A stretch of 41,532 bases of DNA from Methanoculleus sp. UBA374 (GCA_002508705.1 DAYL01000004.1:23592-65123); one strand, 5' to 3'. Shown: positions 1 to 9,140, counted from the stretch's first letter. The notes: generated by a model from the letters alone, not told the origin. A program made the numbers and translations.

Positions 1-609
1 TGAGGTGTTTCGGGATCACCTCACTATGAGCAGAGAAAAAAATCGAATCCTGGATTTTTGTTTCATTTCTGCTTCCTCCGTTTCTTTCCATTGCATGAAG
101 GCATGATCCGGACCTTCATCATTCCAGAAGTTGCAGTATCATGCTGCAGGTAGGGTTCAACAGAGTTTTGTCGCTTGGTGGGCCCGTCCTTCTACTTTGT
201 CCCGGGACTACCCGGGGTTGTCCACGAGCGGAGGCTTTCATTTACTTTTATTTATGTTTATCGGCGTCTCTACCCGCCTCTATGTCTTTGGGTCCTTCGG
301 CGCAACTGCATCGAGGAGATCCGGTATGGCGGTGGTGTCATCCCGATACCCGTCAGATTGCAGAGGGATGTACTGCGGTATATCGCCGGGATTGAGGTGT
401 TCAAGAAAGATCACTTCGATATGAACGCCATGAACACTTGCCGCCACGGTTCGCTGCATAGGTACATACCTCCGGAAGGACGAACCGGGCCGCGATATCT
501 CGTGCTCGTTGTCACCTCTTTTGCGACGGACGGGAAGTTGCGAGAACTCTGTACAGACTTTAAATCCGTTAATTATTGGATTTACACGGGATTTCGGGGT
601 GCGCCCCCT
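1..609. other. Stretch without a recognisable gene
   Basis: I see no coding sequence I can support here. The first 23 bases form a hairpin with arms tgaggtg/cacctca. Open frames from about 131 to 600 are short or run antisense into the next gene, and their translations match nothing I recognise. Base composition is mixed and lower in GC than the neighbouring genes, which would fit a decayed gene or mobile-element border, but nothing proves it. Confidence 0.5.
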
Positions 610-978
610 TCAGCACTCGACGCCCCGCTTCCTGAGTTCCTCCGACTTCTTCTTCGAGCATGCCTCGCACCGGAACTCGGGCGCCGGGTCGTCCGATTTG
701 TCGTAGTTCTTCGCCCTGACCAGGCGGTAGCCCCGGGCGACCGTTCCGCAGTCCACGCACCGGACCTCCTCTTTGACCTCCCACTGAGCGGCGAGCGTCT
801 CGGAGGTGAAGATGAACCGGTCGACCCAGAAGAAGATGAGGCCGCCGATGAGGTTTGCGACGATGGTGGCGGCGAGCGCTCCGAGACCCGCGAGCCAGTA
901 GAGCACGACGGCGAGGATCGGCGTCGAAAGCTGCCACCGGATGAGGTAAAGGCCGTAGCGCTTAAAATTTACATTCAC
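610..978 (-). CDS. GtrA-like small membrane protein with C-terminal zinc ribbon
   Basis: A 122-residue protein. Residues about 15-58 form two hydrophobic segments ending in ANLIGGLIFFWVDRFIFTS, which resembles the last helices of GtrA-family membrane proteins (small polytopic proteins linked to polysaccharide or lipid-linked sugar transport). The soluble tail has two CxxC knuckles (C74/C77 and C104/C107), as in a zinc ribbon. The start is supported by an aggtg ribosome site about 5 bases upstream. GtrA proteins usually have four helices and about 130 residues, so this looks like half a GtrA domain joined to a metal-binding tail. No operon partner is visible: the next gene on this strand (Trm-G10) ends 58 bases upstream of this start. 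The GtrA assignment is from resemblance only; function is unknown. Confidence 0.7.
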   Translation of the reverse strand: MNVNFKRYGLYLIRWQLSTPILAVVLYWLAGLGALAATIVANLIGGLIFFWVDRFIFTSETLAAQWEVKEEVRCVDCGTVARGYRLVRAKNYDKSDDPAPEFRCEACSKKKSEELRKRGVEC

Positions 979-1035
979 CTATAAAATTCAGCGCGGCCCC
1001 ACTTAAAACCGGGGTCCGTAACCTTGCCGGCATCG

Positions 1036-1998
1036 TCAGGAGAGCACCAGTATCCGGCGGGTCAGGCTCCTGTGCACCCGCTGCTCGTGCTCCTGCAGGA
1101 CGGTGAAACGGCGGGCGGCGATTGCCGCGATGTCGCGATGCGTGACGACGACCGCGCGTCTCCCGGGCCGGAGGATGCGCCGGATCTCGGCAAGCGAACC
1201 ATCGTAGAGCCGGTCCATGCTCTCTGCACGGATCCGGACCGACTGGCCGTAGGGGAGGTCCGTCACGACCGCATCGAGGGCATGGTTGCAGATCGGGACC
1301 GCCGTGGCGTCGGCGATCATCACGTCCGACCCCGGGAGGTTCTGCCGGTAGCCGGCAACCATTGCGGGGTCGAAGTCGCTCCCGAAGACCCGGGCGCCGA
1401 CCTCCCGTGCCTCAAGGAGGATGCCGCCGGTACCGCAGAACGGGTCGAAGACCACCTCGCCGGGCAGGACCAGGGAGATGTTCACGAGTGCGCGGGCCAT
1501 CCGGGGCATCATCACGCCGGGATGGAAGAACGGCCGGCGCATGGGGTTCCGGGCCTCGAAAGCCCCCCGGTCGATCTTCAAAATGACGCGGCCGAAGTAG
1601 CAGCGGTCCCCCGATACGACGGCACGGTACTCTTCGACGGGCTCACGGAGCGAGACCGGACCGGCGATCAGGCTCCCGATCAGCCGTTCCAGTTCAAGGT
1701 GCGCAGCGTCCATCCCGCTCCCCTGGACCGTCTTCACCCGGCCCGCAAACGGTTTATCGGTCCGGATGGCGAGATGGCGGAGGAGGGCTGCGAACGCCTC
1801 CCGCGTGGGCTCGCACTCTCCGAGGTACTCCATCACCACATGCGTCAGGGCAAGGCGTCCGGTGGCCTCCGGGTCCGGACACTCGGCGACCGCGACCTGG
1901 GGGACCCGCCGCTCGAGCACGGTCCCCACGCACTCCAGTTCCGCGACCGGGAGGTCGGGGTGCTCGCCGGAGAGTTCGAAGAGCAGCTTCATTCCCAT
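1036..1998 (-). CDS. tRNA (guanine-10-N2) methyltransferase, archaeal Trm-G10 type
   Basis: A 320-residue class I SAM-dependent methyltransferase. The SAM-binding motif DPFCGTGG lies at residues 185-192 and the catalytic DLPYG motif at about 247-251, a variant of the (D/N)PPY motif of amino-group methyltransferases. The N-terminal 150 residues fit the ferredoxin-like plus THUMP region that binds the tRNA acceptor end. Members of this archaeal family (Trm11-related) make N2-methyl- and N2,N2-dimethylguanosine at position 10 of tRNA. Length fits the family (about 320-340). The ATG at 1998 is followed by a second possible ATG two codons later. It stands alone on the minus strand and is well conserved, with no sign of damage. 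Confidence 0.88.
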   Translation of the reverse strand: MGMKLLFELSGEHPDLPVAELECVGTVLERRVPQVAVAECPDPEATGRLALTHVVMEYLGECEPTREAFAALLRHLAIRTDKPFAGRVKTVQGSGMDAAHLELERLIGSLIAGPVSLREPVEEYRAVVSGDRCYFGRVILKIDRGAFEARNPMRRPFFHPGVMMPRMARALVNISLVLPGEVVFDPFCGTGGILLEAREVGARVFGSDFDPAMVAGYRQNLPGSDVMIADATAVPICNHALDAVVTDLPYGQSVRIRAESMDRLYDGSLAEIRRILRPGRRAVVVTHRDIAAIAARRFTVLQEHEQRVHRSLTRRILVLS

Positions 1999-1999
1999 G

Positions 2000-2316
2000 G
2001 TATTGGGGTGCGAGGGGGATAAAGCGGGAGGATGGGGGGGCGAAGTTCTTCGAGGACTGGATACTTGGGGATTGTGAACCTTGCATCCCTGGTCGGTTGG
2101 ACTTGAAACCTGGTGGACTATCGGCTTCCCGGAAACATCAGGTGGTGCGAGGAAAAAGCCCCGTGAAGTGGACCGTGGGGGCTATCGCATCTGGGGGGGT
2201 GGGGGCAAAGACTACATTTTGTACTGTTCCAGCAAACACATCTTACCGCCGTCCCTATCTTGGGCTCATAAGACAGTTTTCAAGGGAGATCGTCAAGCCG
2301 CTTGCAGGGACGAGAA
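2000..2316. other. Intergenic stretch, nothing recognisable
   Basis: Upstream region shared by Trm-G10 (minus) and the PfpI-like gene (plus). Open frames exist but their translations are compositionally odd and unrecognised. GC content falls steadily towards the AT-rich gene that follows, consistent with a boundary between native and acquired DNA near 2280. Confidence 0.4.
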
Positions 2317-2340
2317 TCTAAATACAGTGAAAATTCACTG
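2317..2340 (+). promoter_or_regulatory. TATA-like box and palindromic operator
   Basis: A TATA-like tctaaatac (2317-2325) runs into a 7-bp inverted repeat, cagtgaa-aa-ttcactg (2325-2340). A palindrome placed immediately downstream of the TATA box is where an archaeal repressor would block polymerase recruitment. The two strong gagg-type ribosome sites downstream show that the transcript is meant to be translated. The regulator is not identified. Confidence 0.45.
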
Positions 2341-2374
2341 GTGTATTATTAAAAAATCAAGAGGAGGAATATCC

Positions 2375-2488
2375 ATGTTGAAAAATCCCCAAGCGGGAGT
2401 TTGTGTCCATACTATTAAGAGGCGGCGAATTAGAAACACAATGAAAATGGAGGAAATTTATGTTTACAATCTATGTTTACGTTCTTGA
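2375..2488 (+). CDS. Possible 37-residue leader ORF overlapping the PfpI gene
   Basis: This ATG is preceded by a strong gaggagg ribosome site (2361-2367) at good spacing and reads 37 codons, ending 29 bases inside the following gene. The product is basic (a run KRRRIR in the middle) and unlike anything I recognise. The overlap could couple its translation to the PfpI gene, which has its own ggagg site inside this frame. It may be a leader peptide or the remains of a truncated gene. Evidence is only the ribosome site and arrangement. Confidence 0.35.
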   Translation: MLKNPQAGVCVHTIKRRRIRNTMKMEEIYVYNLCLRS

Positions 2489-3098
2489 TACTTTAGCCGA
2501 CTGGGAACTGGGGTATGTTATTTCGGAGCTGAATTCTGGTCGATTTTTCAAAAAGGGCGAGCAACGTGTATCGCTCAAAACGGTTAGTTATTCTAAAGAG
2601 CCAATCAATACAATGGGCGGGATGACAATAGTGCCCAATTGCTTAATTGATGATATTGTTGTGAGTGAAACAAGCATGTTGCTATTACCGGGCGCAGATA
2701 CATGGAACGACCCAAAGCATGGCGCTATCATCGAAAAAGCAAGCGAATTTCTCTCTTTAGGCGCTACGGTGTGTGCAATCTGTGGGGCTACCGCTGCGCT
2801 TGCCAACTTTGGGCTATTGGATAAGCGTCCGCATACCAGTAATGGACCGGGATTTCTTGAAATGGTTTCTCCTGGTTATAAAGGGCAAAGTTTCTATATA
2901 GATAAGCCATCTGTAGCGGATAACAACCTTATTACTGCAAGTTCCACCGGAGCTTTGTTGTGGGCGAAACAAATTATTGAGCATTTAGGTGTTTTTCAAT
3001 CAAACACACTGGAGTCTTGGTATGAATATTTTAGTACCGGTGAGCCTAAACATTTCTTTGCCCTCATGCAAACTTTGCCGTCTAGCAATGAAAACTGA
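2460..3098 (+). CDS. PfpI/DJ-1 family protein (type 1 glutamine amidotransferase-like)
   Basis: A 212-residue protein with the DJ-1/PfpI fold signature. It has a nucleophile elbow, AICGATAALA, with Cys108, a following PHTSNG segment with a candidate His125, and the early pattern LLLPGAD. The superfamily includes stress chaperones, glyoxalases and unknown amidotransferase-like enzymes; the substrate cannot be told from sequence. The ATG is preceded by aatggaggaaattt, a strong ribosome site. The gene is clearly richer in A+T than the genes around it and uses many A/T-ending codons, which points to transfer, possibly from a low-GC bacterium. It lies behind a palindromic operator-like site. Confidence 0.85.
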   Translation: MFTIYVYVLDTLADWELGYVISELNSGRFFKKGEQRVSLKTVSYSKEPINTMGGMTIVPNCLIDDIVVSETSMLLLPGADTWNDPKHGAIIEKASEFLSLGATVCAICGATAALANFGLLDKRPHTSNGPGFLEMVSPGYKGQSFYIDKPSVADNNLITASSTGALLWAKQIIEHLGVFQSNTLESWYEYFSTGEPKHFFALMQTLPSSNEN

Positions 3099-3221
3099 TC
3101 CACCTTTGTCATAAACAGAACGGGAACATAGACCATATGGGATGTCTAACAAACAATCTTGAAATTTACCCGCCGCGCAAAACGAAAAAAGAAAAAATCG
3201 TTGTTCGGTGGGTAGTTAGTT

Positions 3222-3650
3222 GTGTCCGAATACTGTTTTCTCGTCCCCGATGAGATGCGTGCTCTCATCGGGTGGTACCGGCAGAATAGAGGACATCTGA
3301 ATCCATTCGAACTCACCATATTACTCCACACAAAATTTGAGATGATCCATCCGTTCGTCGATGGAAACGGACAGGTTGGACGAGCGTTGATGAATCTAAT
3401 CCTGGAACGATCCGGTTATCCAACGCTCTACCTGGGTTTAGAACACCGGTCGGCCTACCTGAACGCGCTCGTGAAGGTGGATGAGGGGGACTATGCGCCA
3501 ATCATCGAGACACTGTATACTATTTACAAGGAGCAGCACGGGCGTATCACAAAAGGGGTCAGGCAAAAACTTTCCGATGGAAACAGTGGCATTCAGGAGG
3601 AAAACGCCAGGATCATCCGGCAGTTCGGTGAACTGAAGAAAAAGGTTTGA
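3222..3650 (+). pseudogene. Truncated Fic-domain protein
   Basis: 142 residues containing the Fic core motif HPFVDGNGQVGR (residues about 44-55; family consensus HPFxDGNGRxxR). His is the catalytic residue for AMP transfer and DGNG binds phosphate. Full Fic proteins of this type have about 100-150 further residues before the motif (helical, sometimes inhibitory) and often a C-terminal winged helix. Here the frame opens at a GTG only 43 residues before it, with no good ribosome site, and the C-terminus stops soon after the core. One consensus Arg is Gln (GNGQ). It is most likely a 5'-truncated remnant, possibly one half of a toxin-antitoxin pair. A short functional protein cannot be excluded. 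Confidence 0.65.
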
Positions 3651-3670
3651 TACCCGATCGAGTAATCACC

Positions 3671-3717
3671 CGGAGTGCAGGAGCGACGACCCGGGTTCAG
3701 ATCCCGACCGGAGCTCA
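3671..3717 (+). other. tRNA-like 3' remnant (T-arm and acceptor half)
   Basis: The segment contains a T-loop-like gttcagatc flanked by ccgg/ccg stem halves, followed by a 7-base acceptor-like ccggagc. No matching 5' half (gctccgg) lies upstream, and the T stem has a mismatch at its outer pair, so this is not an intact tRNA gene. Such partial copies are left when elements integrate into tRNA genes. It lies at the right edge of the AT-rich PfpI/Fic patch. Confidence 0.3.
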
Positions 3718-3764
3718 CAGCACAACGGGCTCAAAAAAGCAAACCGTTGAAGTAAGGGAACCCC

Positions 3765-4922
3765 TCACTTCACCGTCTCTTTCATCTTGTCGACGACATC
3801 CTGAAAGAATCCCTTGCCCTTCTTCGCGCCCTTCGCGGAGGGTTTGTTCCCTTCGATCTCAAGCAGACGGCGGTAGAGTTCGCGCTCCTCGTCTGAGAGG
3901 CGCGTGGGCACGACGATGTGAACCCGCACCAGCATATCGCCGGGTTTCGTCTGCCACCGCACCCCTTCGCCGGATATCCTCAGCCCGGTGTTGTCCTGCA
4001 CCCCGGCCGGGATAGCGAGGGCGACGGTACGCCCGTCGATCGTCTGCACCTCCACCTCGGAGCCCAGGGCCGCCTGGGCGGGGGTGATGTCGACAGTCGT
4101 CTCCAGGTCGTCGCCGCGCCGGGTAAACTTCCGGTGTTGCGCGACGCTGATCTCGATGTAGAGGTCCCCCGGCGGCGCACCGTAATCGCCGGCGTCGCCG
4201 TAGCCCTCCATCCGGAGGCGCATACCGGTGTCCACGCCCGGCGGGATATGGACCTTCACGGTCTGCCTGGCCCGCCGGTGCCCGCTGCCGCCGCAGACCT
4301 TGCACCGGGACTCGGGTATCTTCCCCCGTCCGCCGCAGGCGGTGCAGGGCGTCATCCGGACAAAACTCCCGAAGATGGACTGGCTCATCTGCCGCATCTG
4401 GCCGCTGCCGCCGCAGGTCGGGCAGGTGACGAACTTCTTCGTCTCGCTCCCCGAACCGTCGCACGCAGGACAGGGCTCGATATGGTCGAGGCTAATCTCT
4501 TTCTCGGTCCCGAACACCGCCTCTTCAAGCGTCACCCGCATCTTCATCATGAGGTCGGCCCCGGGGCGCGGACCGGAACTCTGCCTGCCCCCGAAGCCTC
4601 CGCCGAAGAACGAATCAAAGATATCCCCGAATCCGGAGAAATCCGCGCTGAACCCACCGGAGAACCCTCCTCCGCCGGAGTACGAACCCCGGGACGCACT
4701 ACTGTAGGCGTCGTGTCCCATCCGGTCGTACTGGGCGCGTTTCTGGGGGTCGGAGAGGACGCTGTAAGCTTCGTTGATGCCCTTGAACCTCTCTTCGGCC
4801 CCCGGCTCCTTGCAGACGTCGGGGTGATATTTCCGTGCCAGGTCCCGGTAGGCTTTCCTGATCTCCTTATCGTCGGCGTCACGCGAGACGCCGAGGATAT
4901 CATAGTAGCTGTCCGGACCCAT
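3765..4922 (-). CDS. dnaJ: Chaperone protein DnaJ (Hsp40)
   Basis: A full-length class A J-protein of 385 residues. The N-terminal J domain contains the HPD tripeptide that stimulates DnaK ATP hydrolysis. A Gly/Phe/Ser-rich linker follows (about residues 70-115), then four zinc-binding CxxCxGxG repeats ([32 protein letters not shown]) and the C-terminal client-binding domains. I chose the ATG at 4922 because the protein then begins [12 protein letters not shown] like its relatives. A GTG at 4931 overlaps the dnaK stop and would add three residues. It is the last gene of grpE-dnaK-dnaJ; a T-run lies beyond its stop. Confidence 0.95.
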   Translation of the reverse strand: MGPDSYYDILGVSRDADDKEIRKAYRDLARKYHPDVCKEPGAEERFKGINEAYSVLSDPQKRAQYDRMGHDAYSSASRGSYSGGGGFSGGFSADFSGFGDIFDSFFGGGFGGRQSSGPRPGADLMMKMRVTLEEAVFGTEKEISLDHIEPCPACDGSGSETKKFVTCPTCGGSGQMRQMSQSIFGSFVRMTPCTACGGRGKIPESRCKVCGGSGHRRARQTVKVHIPPGVDTGMRLRMEGYGDAGDYGAPPGDLYIEISVAQHRKFTRRGDDLETTVDITPAQAALGSEVEVQTIDGRTVALAIPAGVQDNTGLRISGEGVRWQTKPGDMLVRVHIVVPTRLSDEERELYRRLLEIEGNKPSAKGAKKGKGFFQDVVDKMKETVK

Positions 4923-4927
4923 CGCCC

Positions 4928-6769
4928 TCACTCTTTGTCTTTGACTTCGTAATCGGCATCAACGACGGTATCATCCTTTTTCTTTTCCGCCCCTTCCGCC
5001 GCTTTCTGCTGCTGGGCGGCCTGCTGCTGTGCCTGCTGGTATATCTTCGTCGTGACCGCATATACCGCTTCGGTCAGGGCGTCCATCTTCTGCTTGACGG
5101 CGTCGAGATCGTCCCCTTCAAGTGCCTTCTTGAGGTCGGCGATCGCACCCTCGATCTTCTCCCGCTCTGCAGCATCGATCATATCCTTCGCGTCTTTCAG
5201 GGCCCGTTCGGCGGTGAAGATGGCGGTATCGGCGCTGTTCCGGAGGTCAATCTCCTCATGCTTCTTCCGGTCCTCCTCCTCGAACTTCTTCGCGTCGTCC
5301 ATCATCCGCTGGATCTCGGTCTCCGAGGGGCGGGAATCCTGCGGCTTGATGGTGATCGACTGCTCGTTCCCGGTGCCGAGGTCTTTCGCCGAGACATGGA
5401 CGATGCCGTTTGCGTCGATATCGAACGCGACCTCGATCTGCGGGATGCCGCGGGGAGCCGGCGGGATCCCGGTGAGCTGGAACCGGCCCAGGGTGAAGTT
5501 GTCTTTCGCAAGCGCCCGCTCACCCTGCACCACGTGGATCTCGACCGATGTCTGGCCGTCGGCGGCGGTCGAGAAGATCTGGCTCTTCCTTGTGGGGATG
5601 GTGGTGTTGCGCTCGATCAGTTTCGTCGCGATACCGCCGAGCGTCTCAATGCCGAGCGAGAGCGGCGTCACGTCGAGGAGCAGGACATCCTTCGTCTCGC
5701 CCGTCAGCACGCCGCCCTGGATGGCGGCGCCGAGGGCGACGCACTCGTCGGGGTTGATGCCTTTGTCGGGCTCCTTCTTAAGGATCTTCTTTATGGTCTC
5801 CTGGACGAGCGGCACCCGGGTCGACCCGCCGACGAGGAGTATGTGGTCGATGTCGTCGGCGCTCAGTTTGGCGTCGGCGAGCGCCTGTTTCACCGGGCCG
5901 AGGGTCGACTCGACGAGGTCGGCGATGAGTTGCTCGAACTTTGCACGGGAAAGATCGAAGTCCAGGAACTTGGGCCCGCTCTCCGTCGTGGTGATGTAGG
6001 GAAGGTTGATGTTGGTCTTCTGGACTGTGGAGAGTTCGATCTTCGCGTTCTCGGCCGCGTCCCGCAGCCGCTGCATGGCGACCGGGTCCTTTCGGAGGTC
6101 GATGCCTTCCTTCTTCCGGAACTCCTCGGCAAGGTAGTCGACGACAAGTTTGTCGAAGTCGTCGCCGCCGAGGCGGTTGTTGCCGGCGGTCGCCTTGACC
6201 TCGAAGACGCCGTCGCCGAGCTGGAGGATCGAGACATCGAACGTACCGCCGCCGAGGTCGTAGACGAGCACCGTGGCTTCGCCTTCCTTATCGATGCCGT
6301 AGGCGAGGGCGCTCGCGGTCGGCTCGTTGATGATCCGGAGGACCTCGAGGCCGGCGATGGTTCCCGCGTCCTTCGTCGCCTGCCGCTGCGCGTCGTTGAA
6401 GTAGGCGGGCACCGTGATGACGGCCTTTGCGATCTTCTCGCCCAGGTACTCTTCCGCGTCCAGTTTCAATTTCTGGAGGATCATCGCGGAGATCTCCTGC
6501 GGCGTGTAATTCTTTCCCTCGATGGTTACCTTCTCGCTCGTGCCCATCTTGCGCTTGATCGACTGGATGGTGCGGTTCGGGTTCGTGATCGCCTGCCGTT
6601 TCGCGACGTTGCCGACCAGCCGCTCGCCTTCCTTGGTGAACGCTACGACGGACGGGGTGGTCCTGCCGCCCTCGGCGTTGGCGATGACCGTCGCCCGCCC
6701 GCCTTCCATGATTGCCATGCATGAGTTGGTTGTTCCAAGATCGATACCGAGAATCTTTTCCGAAACCAT
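4928..6769 (-). CDS. dnaK: Molecular chaperone DnaK (Hsp70)
   Basis: A 613-residue Hsp70. Visible signatures are the ATPase phosphate loop [12 protein letters not shown] at the N-terminus, the [13 protein letters not shown] segment, and the interdomain linker followed by [14 protein letters not shown]. The helical lid ends in a charged tail [10 protein letters not shown]. It is an ATP-driven chaperone for unfolded proteins, working with DnaJ and GrpE. The start at 6769 has a perfect aaaggagg ribosome site upstream; an earlier in-frame ATG at 6802 would add 11 residues and lies inside grpE. The gap to grpE is only four bases, so the three genes form one operon. In archaea this bacterial-type set is considered laterally acquired; codon use here now matches the genome. 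Confidence 0.97.
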   Translation of the reverse strand: MVSEKILGIDLGTTNSCMAIMEGGRATVIANAEGGRTTPSVVAFTKEGERLVGNVAKRQAITNPNRTIQSIKRKMGTSEKVTIEGKNYTPQEISAMILQKLKLDAEEYLGEKIAKAVITVPAYFNDAQRQATKDAGTIAGLEVLRIINEPTASALAYGIDKEGEATVLVYDLGGGTFDVSILQLGDGVFEVKATAGNNRLGGDDFDKLVVDYLAEEFRKKEGIDLRKDPVAMQRLRDAAENAKIELSTVQKTNINLPYITTTESGPKFLDFDLSRAKFEQLIADLVESTLGPVKQALADAKLSADDIDHILLVGGSTRVPLVQETIKKILKKEPDKGINPDECVALGAAIQGGVLTGETKDVLLLDVTPLSLGIETLGGIATKLIERNTTIPTRKSQIFSTAADGQTSVEIHVVQGERALAKDNFTLGRFQLTGIPPAPRGIPQIEVAFDIDANGIVHVSAKDLGTGNEQSITIKPQDSRPSETEIQRMMDDAKKFEEEDRKKHEEIDLRNSADTAIFTAERALKDAKDMIDAAEREKIEGAIADLKKALEGDDLDAVKQKMDALTEAVYAVTTKIYQQAQQQAAQQQKAAEGAEKKKDDTVVDADYEVKDKE

Positions 6770-6773
6770 GTGT

Positions 6774-7283
6774 TTATTCCTCCTTTCCTTTAGATACGAC
6801 AACCTTTGCGCATCTGATGACCTTGTCCTGCATACAGTATCCGCGAACGGCCTCGTCGATCACGGTGCCTTCCTTTGCATCTGAAGGAACGTAGGCTATC
6901 GCCTCGTGCCGTTCAGGGTCGAAAGGAAGGCTGCGGCATTCGATGGGTCTGATGTCGTGCCGCTCAAGGATGGTCAGGAAGAGCTTCTTAATCTGCTCCA
7001 TCCCTTCCTTGAGACCTGTGCCCTCGACCTTCTCCGCCCGCTCGAAGTTGTCCACGACATCGAGCAACTCCACCGCGAAATCTTCGATGGCAAACGCCGT
7101 ACGGGCGTCGAGCTCCCGGGCCATTCGCTTCCGGTAGTTGTCGAAATCGGCCGCAAGACGCAGATAACGGCTATTAAGGTCGTCATATGCTTTTTGCAGC
7201 TCTTCAAGCGCCGGAGATGCTGCATCCGCCGTTTCAGCGAGATCCTGTTGCTTCTCGTTTGGTTCGGATGTATCCTCCTTCAT
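6774..7283 (-). CDS. grpE: Nucleotide exchange factor GrpE
   Basis: 169 residues. The acidic N-terminal tail and a long heptad-type helix (residues about 25-60, with the conserved [12 protein letters not shown]) form the dimer coiled coil. The C-terminal beta domain carries the conserved pattern [14 protein letters not shown] and a final [15 protein letters not shown] strand. It releases ADP from DnaK so that clients can leave. It is the first gene of the operon: an AT-rich TATA-like box lies about 65 bases upstream of the start. Length is typical for archaeal and short bacterial GrpE. Confidence 0.95.
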   Translation of the reverse strand: MKEDTSEPNEKQQDLAETADAASPALEELQKAYDDLNSRYLRLAADFDNYRKRMARELDARTAFAIEDFAVELLDVVDNFERAEKVEGTGLKEGMEQIKKLFLTILERHDIRPIECRSLPFDPERHEAIAYVPSDAKEGTVIDEAVRGYCMQDKVIRCAKVVVSKGKEE

Positions 7284-7345
7284 ACGCCTAACCTGCTTTT
7301 AAAATGATGGGTTTCTCGTGTTTGATTATTTATTGTAATGTAGTT

Positions 7346-7355
7346 CTATATATTA
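7346..7355 (-). promoter_or_regulatory. TATA box of grpE-dnaK-dnaJ
   Basis: On the minus strand the sequence reads aataatatata, with an expected transcription start near 7322, giving a leader of about 40 bases. No heat-shock operator (CIRCE-type repeat) is visible. Confidence 0.5.
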
Positions 7356-7531
7356 TTAACTGATGTCGCAGGTATCCGCCCATTTTAATGGGTCGAATCA
7401 CCCATCCGGAACCCTCCCACGAGTATTCTTCCGACGCTGCGCGGATCGACGGGTGAGGCATCGGGATCTCCGCAATCCGGACGCCAACGTATCCCGGTGG
7501 GAAAAACATGGCCAATCGAGCAGGCGGCGCC

Positions 7532-7540
7532 AAATATATA
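7532..7540 (+). promoter_or_regulatory. TATA box of purH, suggesting a near-leaderless transcript
   Basis: The sequence aaatatata is centred about 31 bases before the purH ATG. Archaeal transcription usually starts 25-27 bases downstream of the TATA centre, which would leave only about 4-6 untranslated bases. No ribosome-binding site precedes the ATG, which agrees with leaderless initiation. Confidence 0.5.
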
Positions 7541-7566
7541 TCCCTTTATCCCGCTCACATGTAACC

Positions 7567-9051
7567 ATGAAGTGGGCACTGCTGTCTGTCTGGGATAAAA
7601 CCGGCATCGTCGATCTTGCAAAGGTGCTCGTCGAGCATGATTATCGTCTCCTGAGTTCCGGCGGCACCGGGGCGGCGCTCGCGCAGGCGGGGGTTCCGTT
7701 TACCGAAGTCTCCGCCTACACCGGTTCGCCGGAGATGATGCACGGGCGGGTAAAGACCCTCCACCCGAAGATCCACGGGGGCATCCTCGGGCGCCGGGGT
7801 ATCGACGACGCCGTTATGCAGGAGCACGGCATCGAACCCATCGACCTTGTGGTGGTGAACCTCTACCCCTTCGAGACGATGAGCGGCAGGGGACTCTCGC
7901 TTGATGAGACGATCGAGTACATCGATATCGGCGGTCCCGCGATGGTGCGGGCGGCGGCAAAGAACCATAAGTACGTCGCGGTCGTGGTGGACAGCGCCGA
8001 CTACGGGATGGCGGCGGACGCCGTCAGGAGAGGCGGTTTCTCGGCTGAACAGCGACAGGCTCTTGCTGCAAAGGCGTTCGCCCGGACGGCGGCATACGAC
8101 GGCGCAATCGCGAACTACCTGACCGGTATCGACCGGCCGTTCCCGGAAACCCTCACCCTCCAGTTCCGGAACGGGCGGACGCTCCGGTACGGCGAGAACC
8201 CTCACCAGGCGGCGGCGGTCTACGGAGATGCCGGCATCGCCGCGGAGCAGCCGCTCCAGGGAAAGGCGATGTCCTACAACAACTACCTCGACGTCCATGC
8301 CGCGGTCGGCCTGCTCCGGGAGTTCGACGACTGCGCCGCAGTCATCGTCAAGCACAACAACCCCTGCGGCGTGGCGACGGGCGGGGAACTCCTTCCGACC
8401 TACATCGCCGCCCGTGAGGTCGACCCGGTCTCGGCCTACGGCTCCATCGTCGCCCTGAACCGTGAGGTGACGGCGGATGTCGCCCGGGAGCTCATCGGGA
8501 CGTTCGTCGAGGTCGTGATCGCCACGTCGTACGCCCCGGAAGCGCTTACGATCATGAAGGCCAAGGAGAACATGCGGGTGCTCCGGCTCCCGGAGCCGGT
8601 CGTGCAGGACGAGATCCGGAGCATCGACGGCGGCGTTCTGGTCCAGAGGACGGAGCCCTACCGCGAGAACTGGCGGGTCGTGACCGAGCGGGAGCCGGAC
8701 GCCCACGAGATGCGGGCGATGGAACTCGCCATGAAGGTCTGCAAGCACACGAAGAGCAACGCCATCATCTTCGCGAACGAAACGGCAGTACTCGGGATCG
8801 GCGCCGGGCAGATGAACCGGGTCGAGTCCGCCGAGATCGCGGTCAAGAAGGCCCGGAGTTCTCTTGCCGGCTCGGCGGTCGCCTCGGACGCCTTCCTGCC
8901 GTTTCCCGACACCCTCGAGGTCGCGGCGGCGGCGGGCGCGACGGCGCTCGTTCAGCCGGGAGGCTCCATCCGCGATAAGGAGGTCATCGACGCGGCAAAC
9001 CGGGCGAACGTTGCGATGGTTTTCACCGGGGTGCGGCACTTCCGGCACTGA
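7567..9051 (+). CDS. purH: Bifunctional AICAR formyltransferase / IMP cyclohydrolase PurH
   Basis: 494 residues covering both PurH domains. The N-terminal IMP cyclohydrolase (methylglyoxal-synthase-like fold) shows LLSSGGTG and the KTLHPKIHGGIL motif. The C-terminal AICAR transformylase shows the KHNNPCGVA motif, the SAYGSIVALNREV segment and the closing QPGGSIRDKEVI. It catalyses the last two steps of purine synthesis, from AICAR through FAICAR to IMP. Many archaea use PurP and PurO instead, so this is a bacterial-type version. The ATG at 7567 starts the protein as MKWALLSVWDKTG like homologues; an upstream open frame to 7363 is not needed. It is monocistronic, with a terminator after it. 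Confidence 0.95.
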   Translation: MKWALLSVWDKTGIVDLAKVLVEHDYRLLSSGGTGAALAQAGVPFTEVSAYTGSPEMMHGRVKTLHPKIHGGILGRRGIDDAVMQEHGIEPIDLVVVNLYPFETMSGRGLSLDETIEYIDIGGPAMVRAAAKNHKYVAVVVDSADYGMAADAVRRGGFSAEQRQALAAKAFARTAAYDGAIANYLTGIDRPFPETLTLQFRNGRTLRYGENPHQAAAVYGDAGIAAEQPLQGKAMSYNNYLDVHAAVGLLREFDDCAAVIVKHNNPCGVATGGELLPTYIAAREVDPVSAYGSIVALNREVTADVARELIGTFVEVVIATSYAPEALTIMKAKENMRVLRLPEPVVQDEIRSIDGGVLVQRTEPYRENWRVVTEREPDAHEMRAMELAMKVCKHTKSNAIIFANETAVLGIGAGQMNRVESAEIAVKKARSSLAGSAVASDAFLPFPDTLEVAAAAGATALVQPGGSIRDKEVIDAANRANVAMVFTGVRHFRH

Positions 9052-9077
9052 GGCCCGCCCCGGGCCCCTTTTTTTTA
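9052..9077 (+). terminator. Hairpin and T-run after purH
   Basis: A stem ggcccg-ccc-cgggcc is followed, after two further C residues, by a run of eight T. Oligo-T is the main archaeal termination signal. Confidence 0.6.
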
Positions 9078-9140
9078 TGCGCAGTCCCGTTTGAATCGAT
9101 CATACCTGCCTTCACCCCCGCAAGATAAATAAGGGTGTAT

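Noticed and set aside
175..984. 269-codon plus-strand frame at the window start
   Set aside because: Its second half is antisense to the GtrA-like gene, and the first half matches nothing I recognise.
3671..3717. Complete tRNA gene
   Set aside because: No 5' acceptor or D arm can be found and the T stem has a mismatch, so only a remnant is reported.
5258..6724. 488-codon frame on the plus strand across dnaK
   Set aside because: It is antisense to a perfectly conserved dnaK; the long frame comes from GC-rich codon bias.
7555..9048. 497-codon minus-strand frame across purH
   Set aside because: Antisense shadow of purH; Arg/Asp/His-rich translation typical of such shadows.
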